Below, one piece after another: positions 42,112-49,432 of a stretch of 62,402 nt of DNA. The position numbers and the translations under genes are program-made. This stretch comes from an uncultured Bacteroidales bacterium (GTDB lineage Bacteria; Bacteroidota; Bacteroidia; Bacteroidales; Bacteroidaceae). Where the stretch lies: NCBI GenBank assembly GCA_902770725.1, contig CACXUA010000010.1, forward strand, positions 1 to 62,402, given 5' to 3'. Position 1 is the stretch's first letter. Each line of letters starts with the position of its first letter. Under the pieces are notes generated by a model that was given only the letters and a program-made list of their open reading frames with translations, did not search any database and was not told the DNA's origin.

Positions 42112-44765
42112 TTAATCAAGATCTTTTTACCATTCACAATGTTTATGCCCTTCTGCATCTTCTGCATTCGCTGACCAGCAAGATTATAGATGCACTCCTT
42201 CCCTTCAGGGGAGGAGATGGAGGAGAGGCTTGTTGCATCATCTTCCTCGAAGACAAAGCTAAGTGCCTTCACCTCGTCGCCTGCAATCAAACTGGCTGGC
42301 AACAGAGCCTTACCGCCAGGAACAGTGCTTGCAGCCACTGGGACAAATTGATTGCCTTTAAGACCGAAGTACTGATTTGCCTCAGCATACGTTGGGACGA
42401 ATACTCCAACGAGCAGATTGTCATCGAGCACATTGTCGCTATCGGCAGAAGTCAGTTCGATAGTAGCATCAGGAGTACCCTTCAGGATGAGACCTGTACC
42501 ACCTTTTACCTTACCTGTCACCTGAGCGAAGTTAACCGTCTCGCCACTCACACCTGTCACTTGCCAAGCGCTGTAGTCCGTCACACCTGTGAAATCGAGT
42601 GGATATTCGGAACAATAAGAACCATAGCCATAGCTGTTTAGTTGGGCAGTGAGCGTTCCTGCCGAAGAGCCTGTCAGCTGTACCTCGTCAATGATTCCTT
42701 GTGTATTCGATGTGTTCCATACTATCTTCAGATACAAGGTGGAAACCTGTGCAGCTGCCGGCAAGGAATAAGAACGTTCTACAAAAGTTGTTGCGCCAGC
42801 ACCGGTGCCTGTCAATTCAGTATAACTGCCTGCAGCACTTGTAGCATAGTATGCCGTCGTGGAATATGTGGCTTTGATGGAGCCTGCTTTCCATTGGTAG
42901 GTTAAACTTAGGTTGCTGTAATCTGCCACATTGAGAGGACCAATTATGATGCTTGCATCTGTGCCTTGTGTTGCCTGAGCTAAACCAGAGCCTGTTGAAC
43001 CTACAGTGTTCTTCGTTTGCTTTACATTAGCAACAGTATAACCAGTTATACCCGAATAGACATCACTAGTGCCACTCTTCACACTATAAGAGTCAGACCA
43101 ATTTCTTTGGCTTCCAGTGTTATTGCCAAACGATTCGCCGAACAATAGTCCGCCTTCAGATGGTTTTGCCGTCTCCTTTCCTTCTGGTGCAACGACCGTG
43201 ATGGGGAACATCACGCTACCTGCATTGTATTCTGCAGTTGCAGCCGTGCTGACAGTCATCATGGCTGTGCCAACGGCAACAGGTCTGATGGTGAGGCCAT
43301 CGACAGTAACAACAGCTTCATTCAAGCTGCTGAGCGTCACTGCGCCGTCCGTCACGAAGTTGGTCGTACCAGTCGTGCCCTTGGTCAAAGTCAACGTAGA
43401 GCCCCAATCGACACTTACATCAGTAAGGTCATTGAAGGTTGGGTCAACAGGAGTAATACTGCTACCCGACTCACTATAGGTGATGACTATCGACGTGAAA
43501 TAGCATGCTCCGGAAACCATCAACTGAAAATAAGTGTCGCCACTTACAACATTGTATGTGCCACCAGTAGTTCCTGTCTGACTGTTGGCTGTGGGATTCT
43601 GTGACGTTCCTGTCGTAATGGTATAAGTATTGTTACCAGAAGCGACATTGACCGTTATGGACTTCAAGCCAGGAATAGCTGTCGAGTTGAACAGAATACC
43701 CTGTCCTCTACTGCTGTTCATCTGAATAGTATTGCCTGTACCCTTGTAACCTTGGTTCACGGTAAAGCCATAACCTTCAACTGTTGCATCATACACGTCA
43801 TAGCTACTCAGACCGAAGGATTCATAAGTCAAGGTAATAGTCTTGTCGTCGCCACTAGGTTCAGGACCTGGTCCTGGGTCGGGGTCATCGCCACCACTGC
43901 TGCTGCCATCGGGCTGAACATAATTGTCGTAGCTGAAGGCATCGTTCTTCTTGTTGCCCCAGATGTATTGCTCCAAGCCGGGATAGTCGATGAAAGGATT
44001 GCGGTTCTTCTGAATGCCATACACAGCATTATTGCGAGCAATTTCCTTATCGCTCACAGGGTCGGCAGTCGCCCACTCCATAAGCATGTTCAGCTGCCAA
44101 GTCTGGAAAGCTGGATAGGTCGTACCGTTTATCGTAGCTCTTGATTCGCTGTACTTCGAGTACCAATCCGGTAATTTTTCCTCGTAACGCGTCACCATAT
44201 AGAAATATGTACGCGCGAGGTCTCCCTTGTACTCATCATTCGGTTCGAACACCTTGCCCGTGTAGCCATTATAAGAACAAAGGCCTACCTTGCTGAAGCC
44301 ACCCGCAGAGGAATATGTAGGGTTGCTTACCTCGCCTAAAGGCAGGTTACCACGCTGGTTGTTCACAAAGCCATCGGTGGGATACATGTGGTGCAGGTCG
44401 GTGTACATCGGCTTTATCTCACCGCCGAACCAACTCTTGGGGAACGAGTGCTCACGGTTGTAGCTGTCGCCCTCGCCAGAGTAGTTGGCACCCTGCGCAG
44501 AACTGCCGAACACATAGTTCGTCACATTCGAGTACATGTCCCACACCTTGCCGTCGCTGCGCTTGTCCGTTTTCTTGAAGTCTTCCCAGAGATCTCTATA
44601 ATCACGTTCCACCGTAGTTTGCACAATGTCGCGCAAAGCCGTCTTCAGCTGAGAGCCTTTCTTGCCATTGGCAGCGCTGTAGTACGAGCCCGAACCATTC
44701 GGTGCAGCAGCACTGATGGAAAGCGCCACCACCGCAGCCAACAAGGTAATGTAAGTTCTTTTCAT
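42108..44765 (-). CDS. Secreted endonuclease I with T9SS-type C-terminus
   Basis: 885 residues. Signal peptide (MKRTYITLLAAVVALSISA). The endonuclease I (NucM/EndA-type) domain covers about residues 25-270. Active-site motif segments are NREHSFPKSW (His106) and DLHHMYPTDGFVNNQRGNLP (His125/126, Asn136, Arg138). A linker rich in Asp/Pro/Gly (PDPGPGPEPSGDD) leads to Ig-like and beta-sandwich domains. A pre-tail module ending VFEEDDATSL follows, then the IYNLAGQRMQKMQKGINIVNGKK tail. The tail linker is coded by a CCCTTCAGGGG-type repeat. It would degrade extracellular DNA or RNA for nucleotides and phosphate. Overlaps by 4 nt with both neighbours, so the three genes are coupled. Confidence 0.9.
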   Translation of the reverse strand: MKRTYITLLAAVVALSISAAAPNGSGSYYSAANGKKGSQLKTALRDIVQTTVERDYRDLWEDFKKTDKRSDGKVWDMYSNVTNYVFGSSAQGANYSGEGDSYNREHSFPKSWFGGEIKPMYTDLHHMYPTDGFVNNQRGNLPLGEVSNPTYSSAGGFSKVGLCSYNGYTGKVFEPNDEYKGDLARTYFYMVTRYEEKLPDWYSKYSESRATINGTTYPAFQTWQLNMLMEWATADPVSDKEIARNNAVYGIQKNRNPFIDYPGLEQYIWGNKKNDAFSYDNYVQPDGSSSGGDDPDPGPGPEPSGDDKTITLTYESFGLSSYDVYDATVEGYGFTVNQGYKGTGNTIQMNSSRGQGILFNSTAIPGLKSITVNVASGNNTYTITTGTSQNPTANSQTGTTGGTYNVVSGDTYFQLMVSGACYFTSIVITYSESGSSITPVDPTFNDLTDVSVDWGSTLTLTKGTTGTTNFVTDGAVTLSSLNEAVVTVDGLTIRPVAVGTAMMTVSTAATAEYNAGSVMFPITVVAPEGKETAKPSEGGLLFGESFGNNTGSQRNWSDSYSVKSGTSDVYSGITGYTVANVKQTKNTVGSTGSGLAQATQGTDASIIIGPLNVADYSNLSLTYQWKAGSIKATYSTTAYYATSAAGSYTELTGTGAGATTFVERSYSLPAAAQVSTLYLKIVWNTSNTQGIIDEVQLTGSSAGTLTAQLNSYGYGSYCSEYPLDFTGVTDYSAWQVTGVSGETVNFAQVTGKVKGGTGLILKGTPDATIELTSADSDNVLDDNLLVGVFVPTYAEANQYFGLKGNQFVPVAASTVPGGKALLPASLIAGDEVKALSFVFEEDDATSLSSISSPEGKECIYNLAGQRMQKMQKGINIVNGKKILIK

Positions 44766-45328
44766 ATTCTTTCTTTTTTCTTTAATAGTGTCCCTAAGGT
44801 CTCTAAGGTCCTCATCTTTTCTGCGAAGCCGCCATTCTCGGTAAAGTCCTTCTCCAAGCGTTCCAGTTGCTTGAAGAGAAGGTAGTCAGCCTGATTGATG
44901 AGAACAATGGCCATGTTGGCTATCGTCTCGGGCGGACGGGTGGCGCACAATTGCATAAAGAACTCAGCATCACTGTGCTCCCTGCCCAGTTCGCGCATAG
45001 CTGTCCACTCCCTCGAGCCCTCTTCCCATCTGCGATGACCACGAGTACGAAGGAAGTCAATGTAGTCCTCCAGCAATTCCTGCAGACTGGCCTTAGCCAC
45101 ATTGATCAGTTTGATCTCAGTCTTGGCAGAAGTAGCTGAGGCGGCACAACCCTCAATGATGTTCTGCTTGCCTGAGCGAGCTGCCTGCACCATCTGATCC
45201 ACAGTACGGTCACCCTTCTCCAAGAAGTTCTGACAGAAGAAGAAAGTCATCTCATAGATGACCTCCGTCTTCTGATAAGAAAGCAACTTGCGATAGTCAC
45301 CGCTGTGCCGAATCAGTTTCTCAGGCAT
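44762..45328 (-). CDS. Four-helix-bundle (S23-type) protein with suffix domain
   Basis: 188 residues, cytosolic. Residues 10-110 match the four-helix-bundle family first named from 23S rRNA intervening-sequence ORFs (SYQKTEVIYEMTFFFCQNFLEKGDRTVDQMVQAARSGKQNIIEGCAA... EIKLINVAKASLQELLEDYIDFLRTRG). The C-terminal part (ECIR-less, with PPETIANMAIVLINQADYLLFKQLERLEKDF) fits the 'suffix' extension found in some members. Related folds serve as accessory proteins of diversity-generating retroelements, but none is here. The last residues (RTLETLGTLLK) are coded by 9-bp repeats. It overlaps the endonuclease start by 4 nt. Role unknown. Confidence 0.8.
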   Translation of the reverse strand: MPEKLIRHSGDYRKLLSYQKTEVIYEMTFFFCQNFLEKGDRTVDQMVQAARSGKQNIIEGCAASATSAKTEIKLINVAKASLQELLEDYIDFLRTRGHRRWEEGSREWTAMRELGREHSDAEFFMQLCATRPPETIANMAIVLINQADYLLFKQLERLEKDFTENGGFAEKMRTLETLGTLLKKKERI

Positions 45329-45354
45329 AAAGCTTTCGCTTTTTAATTAAACTC

Positions 45355-45444
45355 CTTAATGACCTTAAAGACCCTAAGGACCCTAAAGACCTTAAGGACC
45401 TTAAAGACCCTAAAGTCCTTAAAGTCCTTAAAGTCCTTAAAGTC
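45355..45444. repeat. 9-bp tandem array (CTTAAAGAC family x10)
   Basis: Ten 9-bp units without interruption, for example CTTAAAGAC, CCTAAGGAC and CTTAAAGTC. The last three units are identical. It separates peptide A from the four-helix gene on the minus strand. Confidence 0.95.
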
Positions 45445-45447
45445 GTT

Positions 45448-45630
45448 TTACCATTCCTCGTCCCAGATGTTGGTGATCTTGTTCTCCTTGGTCAGAATTT
45501 CGTCAGGATCTTCGATGACTTCACCACCACCTTCGCCGCCGTTATTATAGATGGGCAGTGATTCTGCCATCATTTGCATAGCACCGAGTTCTACTATGAA
45601 TGCCTCTGGTAGGATATATGTCTTTTTCAT
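45448..45630 (-). CDS. 60-residue peptide of the IW(D/E)EEW family (copy A)
   Basis: A 60-residue ORF starting MKKTYILPEAFIVELGAMQM, then MAESLP, a Gly/Glu-rich middle (NNGGEGGGEVIEDPDE) and the end NIWDEEW. It aligns at both ends with the 56-residue peptide at 41941: MKxxYIxP, a conserved Glu, Gln, AESxP, and IW(D/E)EEW at the C-terminus. The N-terminal half is only weakly hydrophobic. From memory, similar short 'MKKTYIxPE' ORFs are scattered in Prevotella and Bacteroides and are annotated as hypothetical. It lies between a large BACON cargo gene (68 nt upstream) and the four-helix gene, flanked on both sides by 9-bp arrays. Confidence 0.72.
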   Translation of the reverse strand: MKKTYILPEAFIVELGAMQMMAESLPIYNNGGEGGGEVIEDPDEILTKENKITNIWDEEW

Positions 45631-45644
45631 AATTGTTCTATTCG

Positions 45645-45689
45645 TTAAAGTCCTTAAGGTCCCTAATGTCTTAGAGACCCTAAGGTCCT
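45645..45689. repeat. 9-bp tandem array (TTAAAGTCC family x5)
   Basis: TTAAAGTCC, TTAAGGTCC, CTAATGTCT, TAGAGACCC and TAAGGTCCT, between the BACON cargo stop and peptide A. Confidence 0.82.
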
Positions 45690-45698
45690 AGTCGTCTA

Positions 45699-48600
45699 TT
45701 ACTTTAAAATCTTCTTTCCGTTCACGATATAGATACCCTTAGGTAATTTACCATTTACCATTTGTCCGCTGAGGTTATAGATAGCTCCCTCGTTAGCGTT
45801 AACGTTAGCGTTAAGGTTGTCAATTCCAGTTGGATCATCTTCCTCAAAGCCATAGAATGCCTTAACACCACCTATAGTGCTCAAATCCAGATAAGCCTTA
45901 TTTTCAGGTATCGTAACAGTAGTTGCTACTGGATAGAAGCCAACTTTTGCGGGGTCACCCTTCTTTGCAAGACAATAGATAGTGTTAGCAGCACTCGGTT
46001 TGAAGGCAACAGTAGCTGCCTTGAGGTCGTTGTTGCTGATTTCAGCAACAGTTTCTGCAGTATAGGGGAACTCATAAGTACCAGCATTAGCTCTTACGAG
46101 GACAGCCTCGCCAACGGGAATGCCATCAGTGATTGGGTTGAGATGAGCAGAAGCAGCACCGTCATTAACCGTAACGGCGAACACCTCAACATCAGCAGGA
46201 ATCTCAAGGGCACCCTTAGCTACAAACGTAGCATAACCAGCACCACTTACAGTAACGGTCTGAGCCTGAGATACGATGTAGTTGCCAGAAGCTATTTCTG
46301 GTGTTGTCACTCCTTCTTTTACATACTTCTGTAATTGACCATATATGACAACAACATCACCTTCGTGAATTTGATCTGCAGAGGTAAAGTTAGCATTGTC
46401 TATATACTTGCCATGGTAAACCATGAGATCATTTGTCTCGTCTGAAATTGTGTATGTTGCATTAAAATATTGTTCAAGTTCAACCTCTTCAATATCAGTA
46501 ATAACACCCTTTGTATAAACTCTGCTCTCTGTCTTTCCTCCATCTTCCAAAGAACTAATGACTGCGAGTGCCTCTGTAACAGTATAAGGATTGTTTGCAC
46601 CGCCCTTAACATCAGGATTGCCAGTCTGTGTGACAGTTATGGTCTTGGTTGCTGTCTCTGTGCCATAAGTGTATGTGAGCATAACCGAAGCAGTACGGTT
46701 TGGCTGTGCATCATTTTCTGTTGTTGTGAATGAAACTGCAGCTGCAGAAACAGCACCCAAGGTGAGCCATGCATCCTCTGTGCTGGCTGTCAGAGTGCCA
46801 CCTGCAACAGGATTCTCAACCTCATAACTGATAGAACCAGAAGTAGCATTGTATGCTATCTCAACATCTTCTGCAGTAATGGCAGGAAGCGGAGCACCTA
46901 CATACTTGTAGAAAGTAAAGGTTTGACCTTCAATATTTGAATTAATAGAGGTATAGCAACGCCAGTCTTGAGATTTGTAGATACCAACATAACGGGAAGT
47001 TTCTGCATGCTTCAAGTATCCGTTATACACTGTAAAGGTTTTGTTGGCGTTTGTTCCTACACGCACGCCATTATTATCATTGATGCAATACAGCCACTTT
47101 TCTGTATCTCCATTGGGATAGAAGGTATAACCATTTGTTGCATTGCCGCTAATAGTCCATCGGATAGTTTCGGGAACTTGACTTGTAATATAATTGCCGC
47201 TAACAGTTACAGCCACTGCAGTAGGAGCACCGCTTGTGCCATTATTGTTGGACATTGCAAAGGTGTCGCCGTTGTCACCTACAATCACGAAGATATCATC
47301 TTCTGTCAAGTCGGCAAGAGATGTCGCTACCCAATCATAAGTTTCAGGAGCCGCAGCTTGTGTAATGGTAACATCTGCCGTAACAGTCTTAGTGTTGTAT
47401 GTATATGTAACCGTAATGACACCTTCACGAGATGTTGTTGCTTCATTGGCTGTAGTAGTGAAAGTTACTGTATTTCCTGAAACAGTAGCATTGCTAATCC
47501 AATCAACATTTTCAGAGACAGAAGTCACACCACCAGTCACAGGCTTGTTAATGGTAAAATCAAATGAACCAGAGGTTGCATCGTAATCAAGTTGAACATT
47601 ACTAGCCATGATGGTAGGATCGTTGGAAACCACTTGACGCTTATAGAAGGTTGTGTTAGTTTCTACGATATTGGAACTTTTATAAGCGCGCCAATCACTG
47701 TTATTATAAATACATACATATCTATCACCTACTTGAAGGTAATTCTTGTTAGAATAAGTAACATAAGTGAAAGTGCTATTTGAATTTGAACTATAAACCC
47801 TTAAATTCGTGCCGCTAGAGTTGTATAGCCAATACTCAGTGGAGCCATTGGGAAGCAACTTATAACCACCATCAACAGCAGACCGGTTCCACATCATAGC
47901 ATTGGTAACTGTGGATGTAATTTTTCCATTCTGTGTAGTAACAGTAAGAGCACTTGGATTACTGCCTACTACAGAATTATCCATAGCTTTCGTTCCATTA
48001 CCAACAATGACAAAAACATCATCCTCTTGAAGTTCTGACCAATCGGTCAGCACCCACTCGTATTGCGGAACATCGGGGTCATCAACCCATTGTGCGGTTA
48101 CCGTAACATTACTGGCAGGCATTGTGAATTGATTGTTGGAAACTGAAATGGTATTGTTCGACGCGTCCTTTACCAACCAAGAATTCCAAAGTTTTCCTTC
48201 AGGAGCAGTAAACGTATTTGTAAGCAAAGTAACGACGTCATCTTCCTCGTAAGGACTATTGGCATCAGTCATTGTGCCTGAGCCGCCATTGGCATCGTAG
48301 GTGACGGTGTAAGTAGTGGGAGTTGGAGTGCCACCACCAGACGTTGTATAGGAAAGCCTGAAAGAGTAATATCTTACATTAAAACCTGATTGCTTATTGT
48401 GTGAGATTTTTACTCCATAAACATTATTGGCGACTGGAATTGAAATATTGTAATCATCTCCTGTATTTGTGGTGATATGTGAAGTTACTGATGTTTTAGT
48501 GGATGAGATTTCATTTCCATCATTATCCAATAATACTACATACACGGGGTCAGTCAAGTCTGTGTTTCCTGAACCTCCACCAATTTTAGCAGCTAAACTA

Positions 48601-48857
48601 ATGCTGGCAGGAGTAGTTGTCCAATAAGCAGAGTTACTAAGGATTTGCATGTAGCAATCTCCATTGTTATCTTGATAATAACCTGTTTTTGCTGAGAAAG
48701 ACGTTGAAAAGGTACCACCAGTTGTGGTATTTGATGTGCCACTTCTTGAAAAAGATGCAGCAGTGTCTGCCCATGCTGTTCCGCTTAGGGCTGTTGTCAT
48801 GATGGCTACGATCATCCCGACTCGCAGCCAAAGTTTGTTTAGTAGATTTTTTTTCAT
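45699..48857 (-). CDS. Large secreted BACON-domain protein with T9SS-type C-terminus
   Basis: 1052 residues. Signal peptide MKKNLLNKLWLRVGMIVAIM...GTAWA, nearly the same as in the 49433 paralogue. An N-terminal beta-sandwich is followed by an InlB-like YTVTYDANGGSGTM repeat near 180. Two lectin-like beta-trefoil-type repeats (WVLTDWSELQEDDVFVIVG, WVATSLADLTEDDIFVIVG) each precede a BACON domain (VQLDYDATSGSFDFTI, VEIAYNATSGSISYEV). An OB-fold segment (NPYTVTEALAVI...DVVVIYGQL) and the pre-tail module (SGAGYATFVAKGALEIPADVEVFAV... FEEDDPTGI) follow. The linker NLNANVNANEG, coded by GTTAAC-type hexamers, precedes IYNLSGQ...GIYIVNGKKILK. Likely a surface glycan-binding protein exported by T9SS; no catalytic domain was seen. 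Confidence 0.83.
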   Translation of the reverse strand: MKKNLLNKLWLRVGMIVAIMTTALSGTAWADTAASFSRSGTSNTTTGGTFSTSFSAKTGYYQDNNGDCYMQILSNSAYWTTTPASISLAAKIGGGSGNTDLTDPVYVVLLDNDGNEISSTKTSVTSHITTNTGDDYNISIPVANNVYGVKISHNKQSGFNVRYYSFRLSYTTSGGGTPTPTTYTVTYDANGGSGTMTDANSPYEEDDVVTLLTNTFTAPEGKLWNSWLVKDASNNTISVSNNQFTMPASNVTVTAQWVDDPDVPQYEWVLTDWSELQEDDVFVIVGNGTKAMDNSVVGSNPSALTVTTQNGKITSTVTNAMMWNRSAVDGGYKLLPNGSTEYWLYNSSGTNLRVYSSNSNSTFTYVTYSNKNYLQVGDRYVCIYNNSDWRAYKSSNIVETNTTFYKRQVVSNDPTIMASNVQLDYDATSGSFDFTINKPVTGGVTSVSENVDWISNATVSGNTVTFTTTANEATTSREGVITVTYTYNTKTVTADVTITQAAAPETYDWVATSLADLTEDDIFVIVGDNGDTFAMSNNNGTSGAPTAVAVTVSGNYITSQVPETIRWTISGNATNGYTFYPNGDTEKWLYCINDNNGVRVGTNANKTFTVYNGYLKHAETSRYVGIYKSQDWRCYTSINSNIEGQTFTFYKYVGAPLPAITAEDVEIAYNATSGSISYEVENPVAGGTLTASTEDAWLTLGAVSAAAVSFTTTENDAQPNRTASVMLTYTYGTETATKTITVTQTGNPDVKGGANNPYTVTEALAVISSLEDGGKTESRVYTKGVITDIEEVELEQYFNATYTISDETNDLMVYHGKYIDNANFTSADQIHEGDVVVIYGQLQKYVKEGVTTPEIASGNYIVSQAQTVTVSGAGYATFVAKGALEIPADVEVFAVTVNDGAASAHLNPITDGIPVGEAVLVRANAGTYEFPYTAETVAEISNNDLKAATVAFKPSAANTIYCLAKKGDPAKVGFYPVATTVTIPENKAYLDLSTIGGVKAFYGFEEDDPTGIDNLNANVNANEGAIYNLSGQMVNGKLPKGIYIVNGKKILK

Positions 48858-48933
48858 TGTTTTTGAGTTTATGATTATTTAGTTTATTAGTTCGTGAGTT
48901 TGTAAAACCTTCTATTTATTGCAAAAACGCGTG

Positions 48934-48941
48934 CAAAATTA
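48934..48941 (-). promoter_or_regulatory. -7 box for the 45.7-48.9 kb cargo gene
   Basis: Minus-strand TAATTTTG, about 77 nt before the start. It may also drive the downstream peptide, four-helix and endonuclease genes. Confidence 0.5.
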
Positions 48942-49116
48942 TATCTTTTTGCCATAGCAACAAAGGAAAAGTGAATAATTATTTTCTTAAAAAGAAAAAA
49001 GGATAAAGATTGTTCCTTTTATGCACAAAGCAGAAGGTATGATTTTGCAAAAAAGATTTCGGCTTGACACAAAACGATTACAAAGATGTTTGCAAGATGA
49101 ATTTGCCTTGCTTGAA

Positions 49117-49248
49117 AACTAGGCGTGGGTCATCGGCAAACTTAACACGTTAACTTCGCAAACTTAACACGTTAAATTGGCCAACTTCACACGTTAACTT
49201 TGCCAACTTCACACGTGAAGTTTTCAATCTTCCCACGGGTCATTTTCT
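49117..49248. repeat. 22-bp phased array (6 units, 4 well conserved)
   Basis: Conserved units at 49139-49160, 49161-49182, 49183-49204 and 49205-49226. Diverged units keep the phase on both sides (49117-49138, 49227-49248). Cores read AACTTAACACGTTAAC and AACTTCACACGTGAAGTT, the latter a near-perfect dyad. Confidence 0.93.
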
Positions 49249-49333
49249 GTCGAGGTTTGTGGGGTCTGACGTTTATATTGCGAGTTCGCCTCAAAAAGCC
49301 TAATTTTCTCGATGAAATGGGCGATTTTTGAAA

Positions 49334-49369
49334 CCTTAAAGACCTTAAGAACCTTAGGGACCTTAGAAA
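49334..49369. repeat. 9-bp tandem array (CCTTAAAGA x4)
   Basis: CCTTAAAGA, CCTTAAGAA, CCTTAGGGA and CCTTAGAAA, next to the terminator at 49373. Confidence 0.85.
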
Positions 49370-49407
49370 AACTAGGGCTCGTCCATGACTTGCATGAACG
49401 AGCCCTA
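49366..49407 (-). terminator. Terminator of the 49.4-53.2 kb cargo gene
   Basis: TAGGGCTCGT (49373-49382) pairs with ACGAGCCCTA (49398-49407). On the minus strand it is followed by GTTTTTC. Confidence 0.88.
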
Positions 49408-49432
49408 TGCTTCTTATTAACTTAATTTCTTA

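Larger units (their letters stand above)
48942..49372. other. 430-bp intergenic region between two cargo genes
   Basis: No gene seen. It holds an AT-rich part, the longest 22-bp array (49117-49248), a segment TGCGAGTTCGCC at about 49279 and CGATGAAATGGGCG (complement of CGCCCATTTCATCG) at about 49310 that echo the 28.3-28.4 kb region. Then come a 9-bp array and the terminator of the upstream cargo gene. Confidence 0.65.

Noticed and set aside
44762..45328. Accessory gene of a diversity-generating retroelement
   Set aside because: No reverse transcriptase or template/variable repeat pair is in the window.
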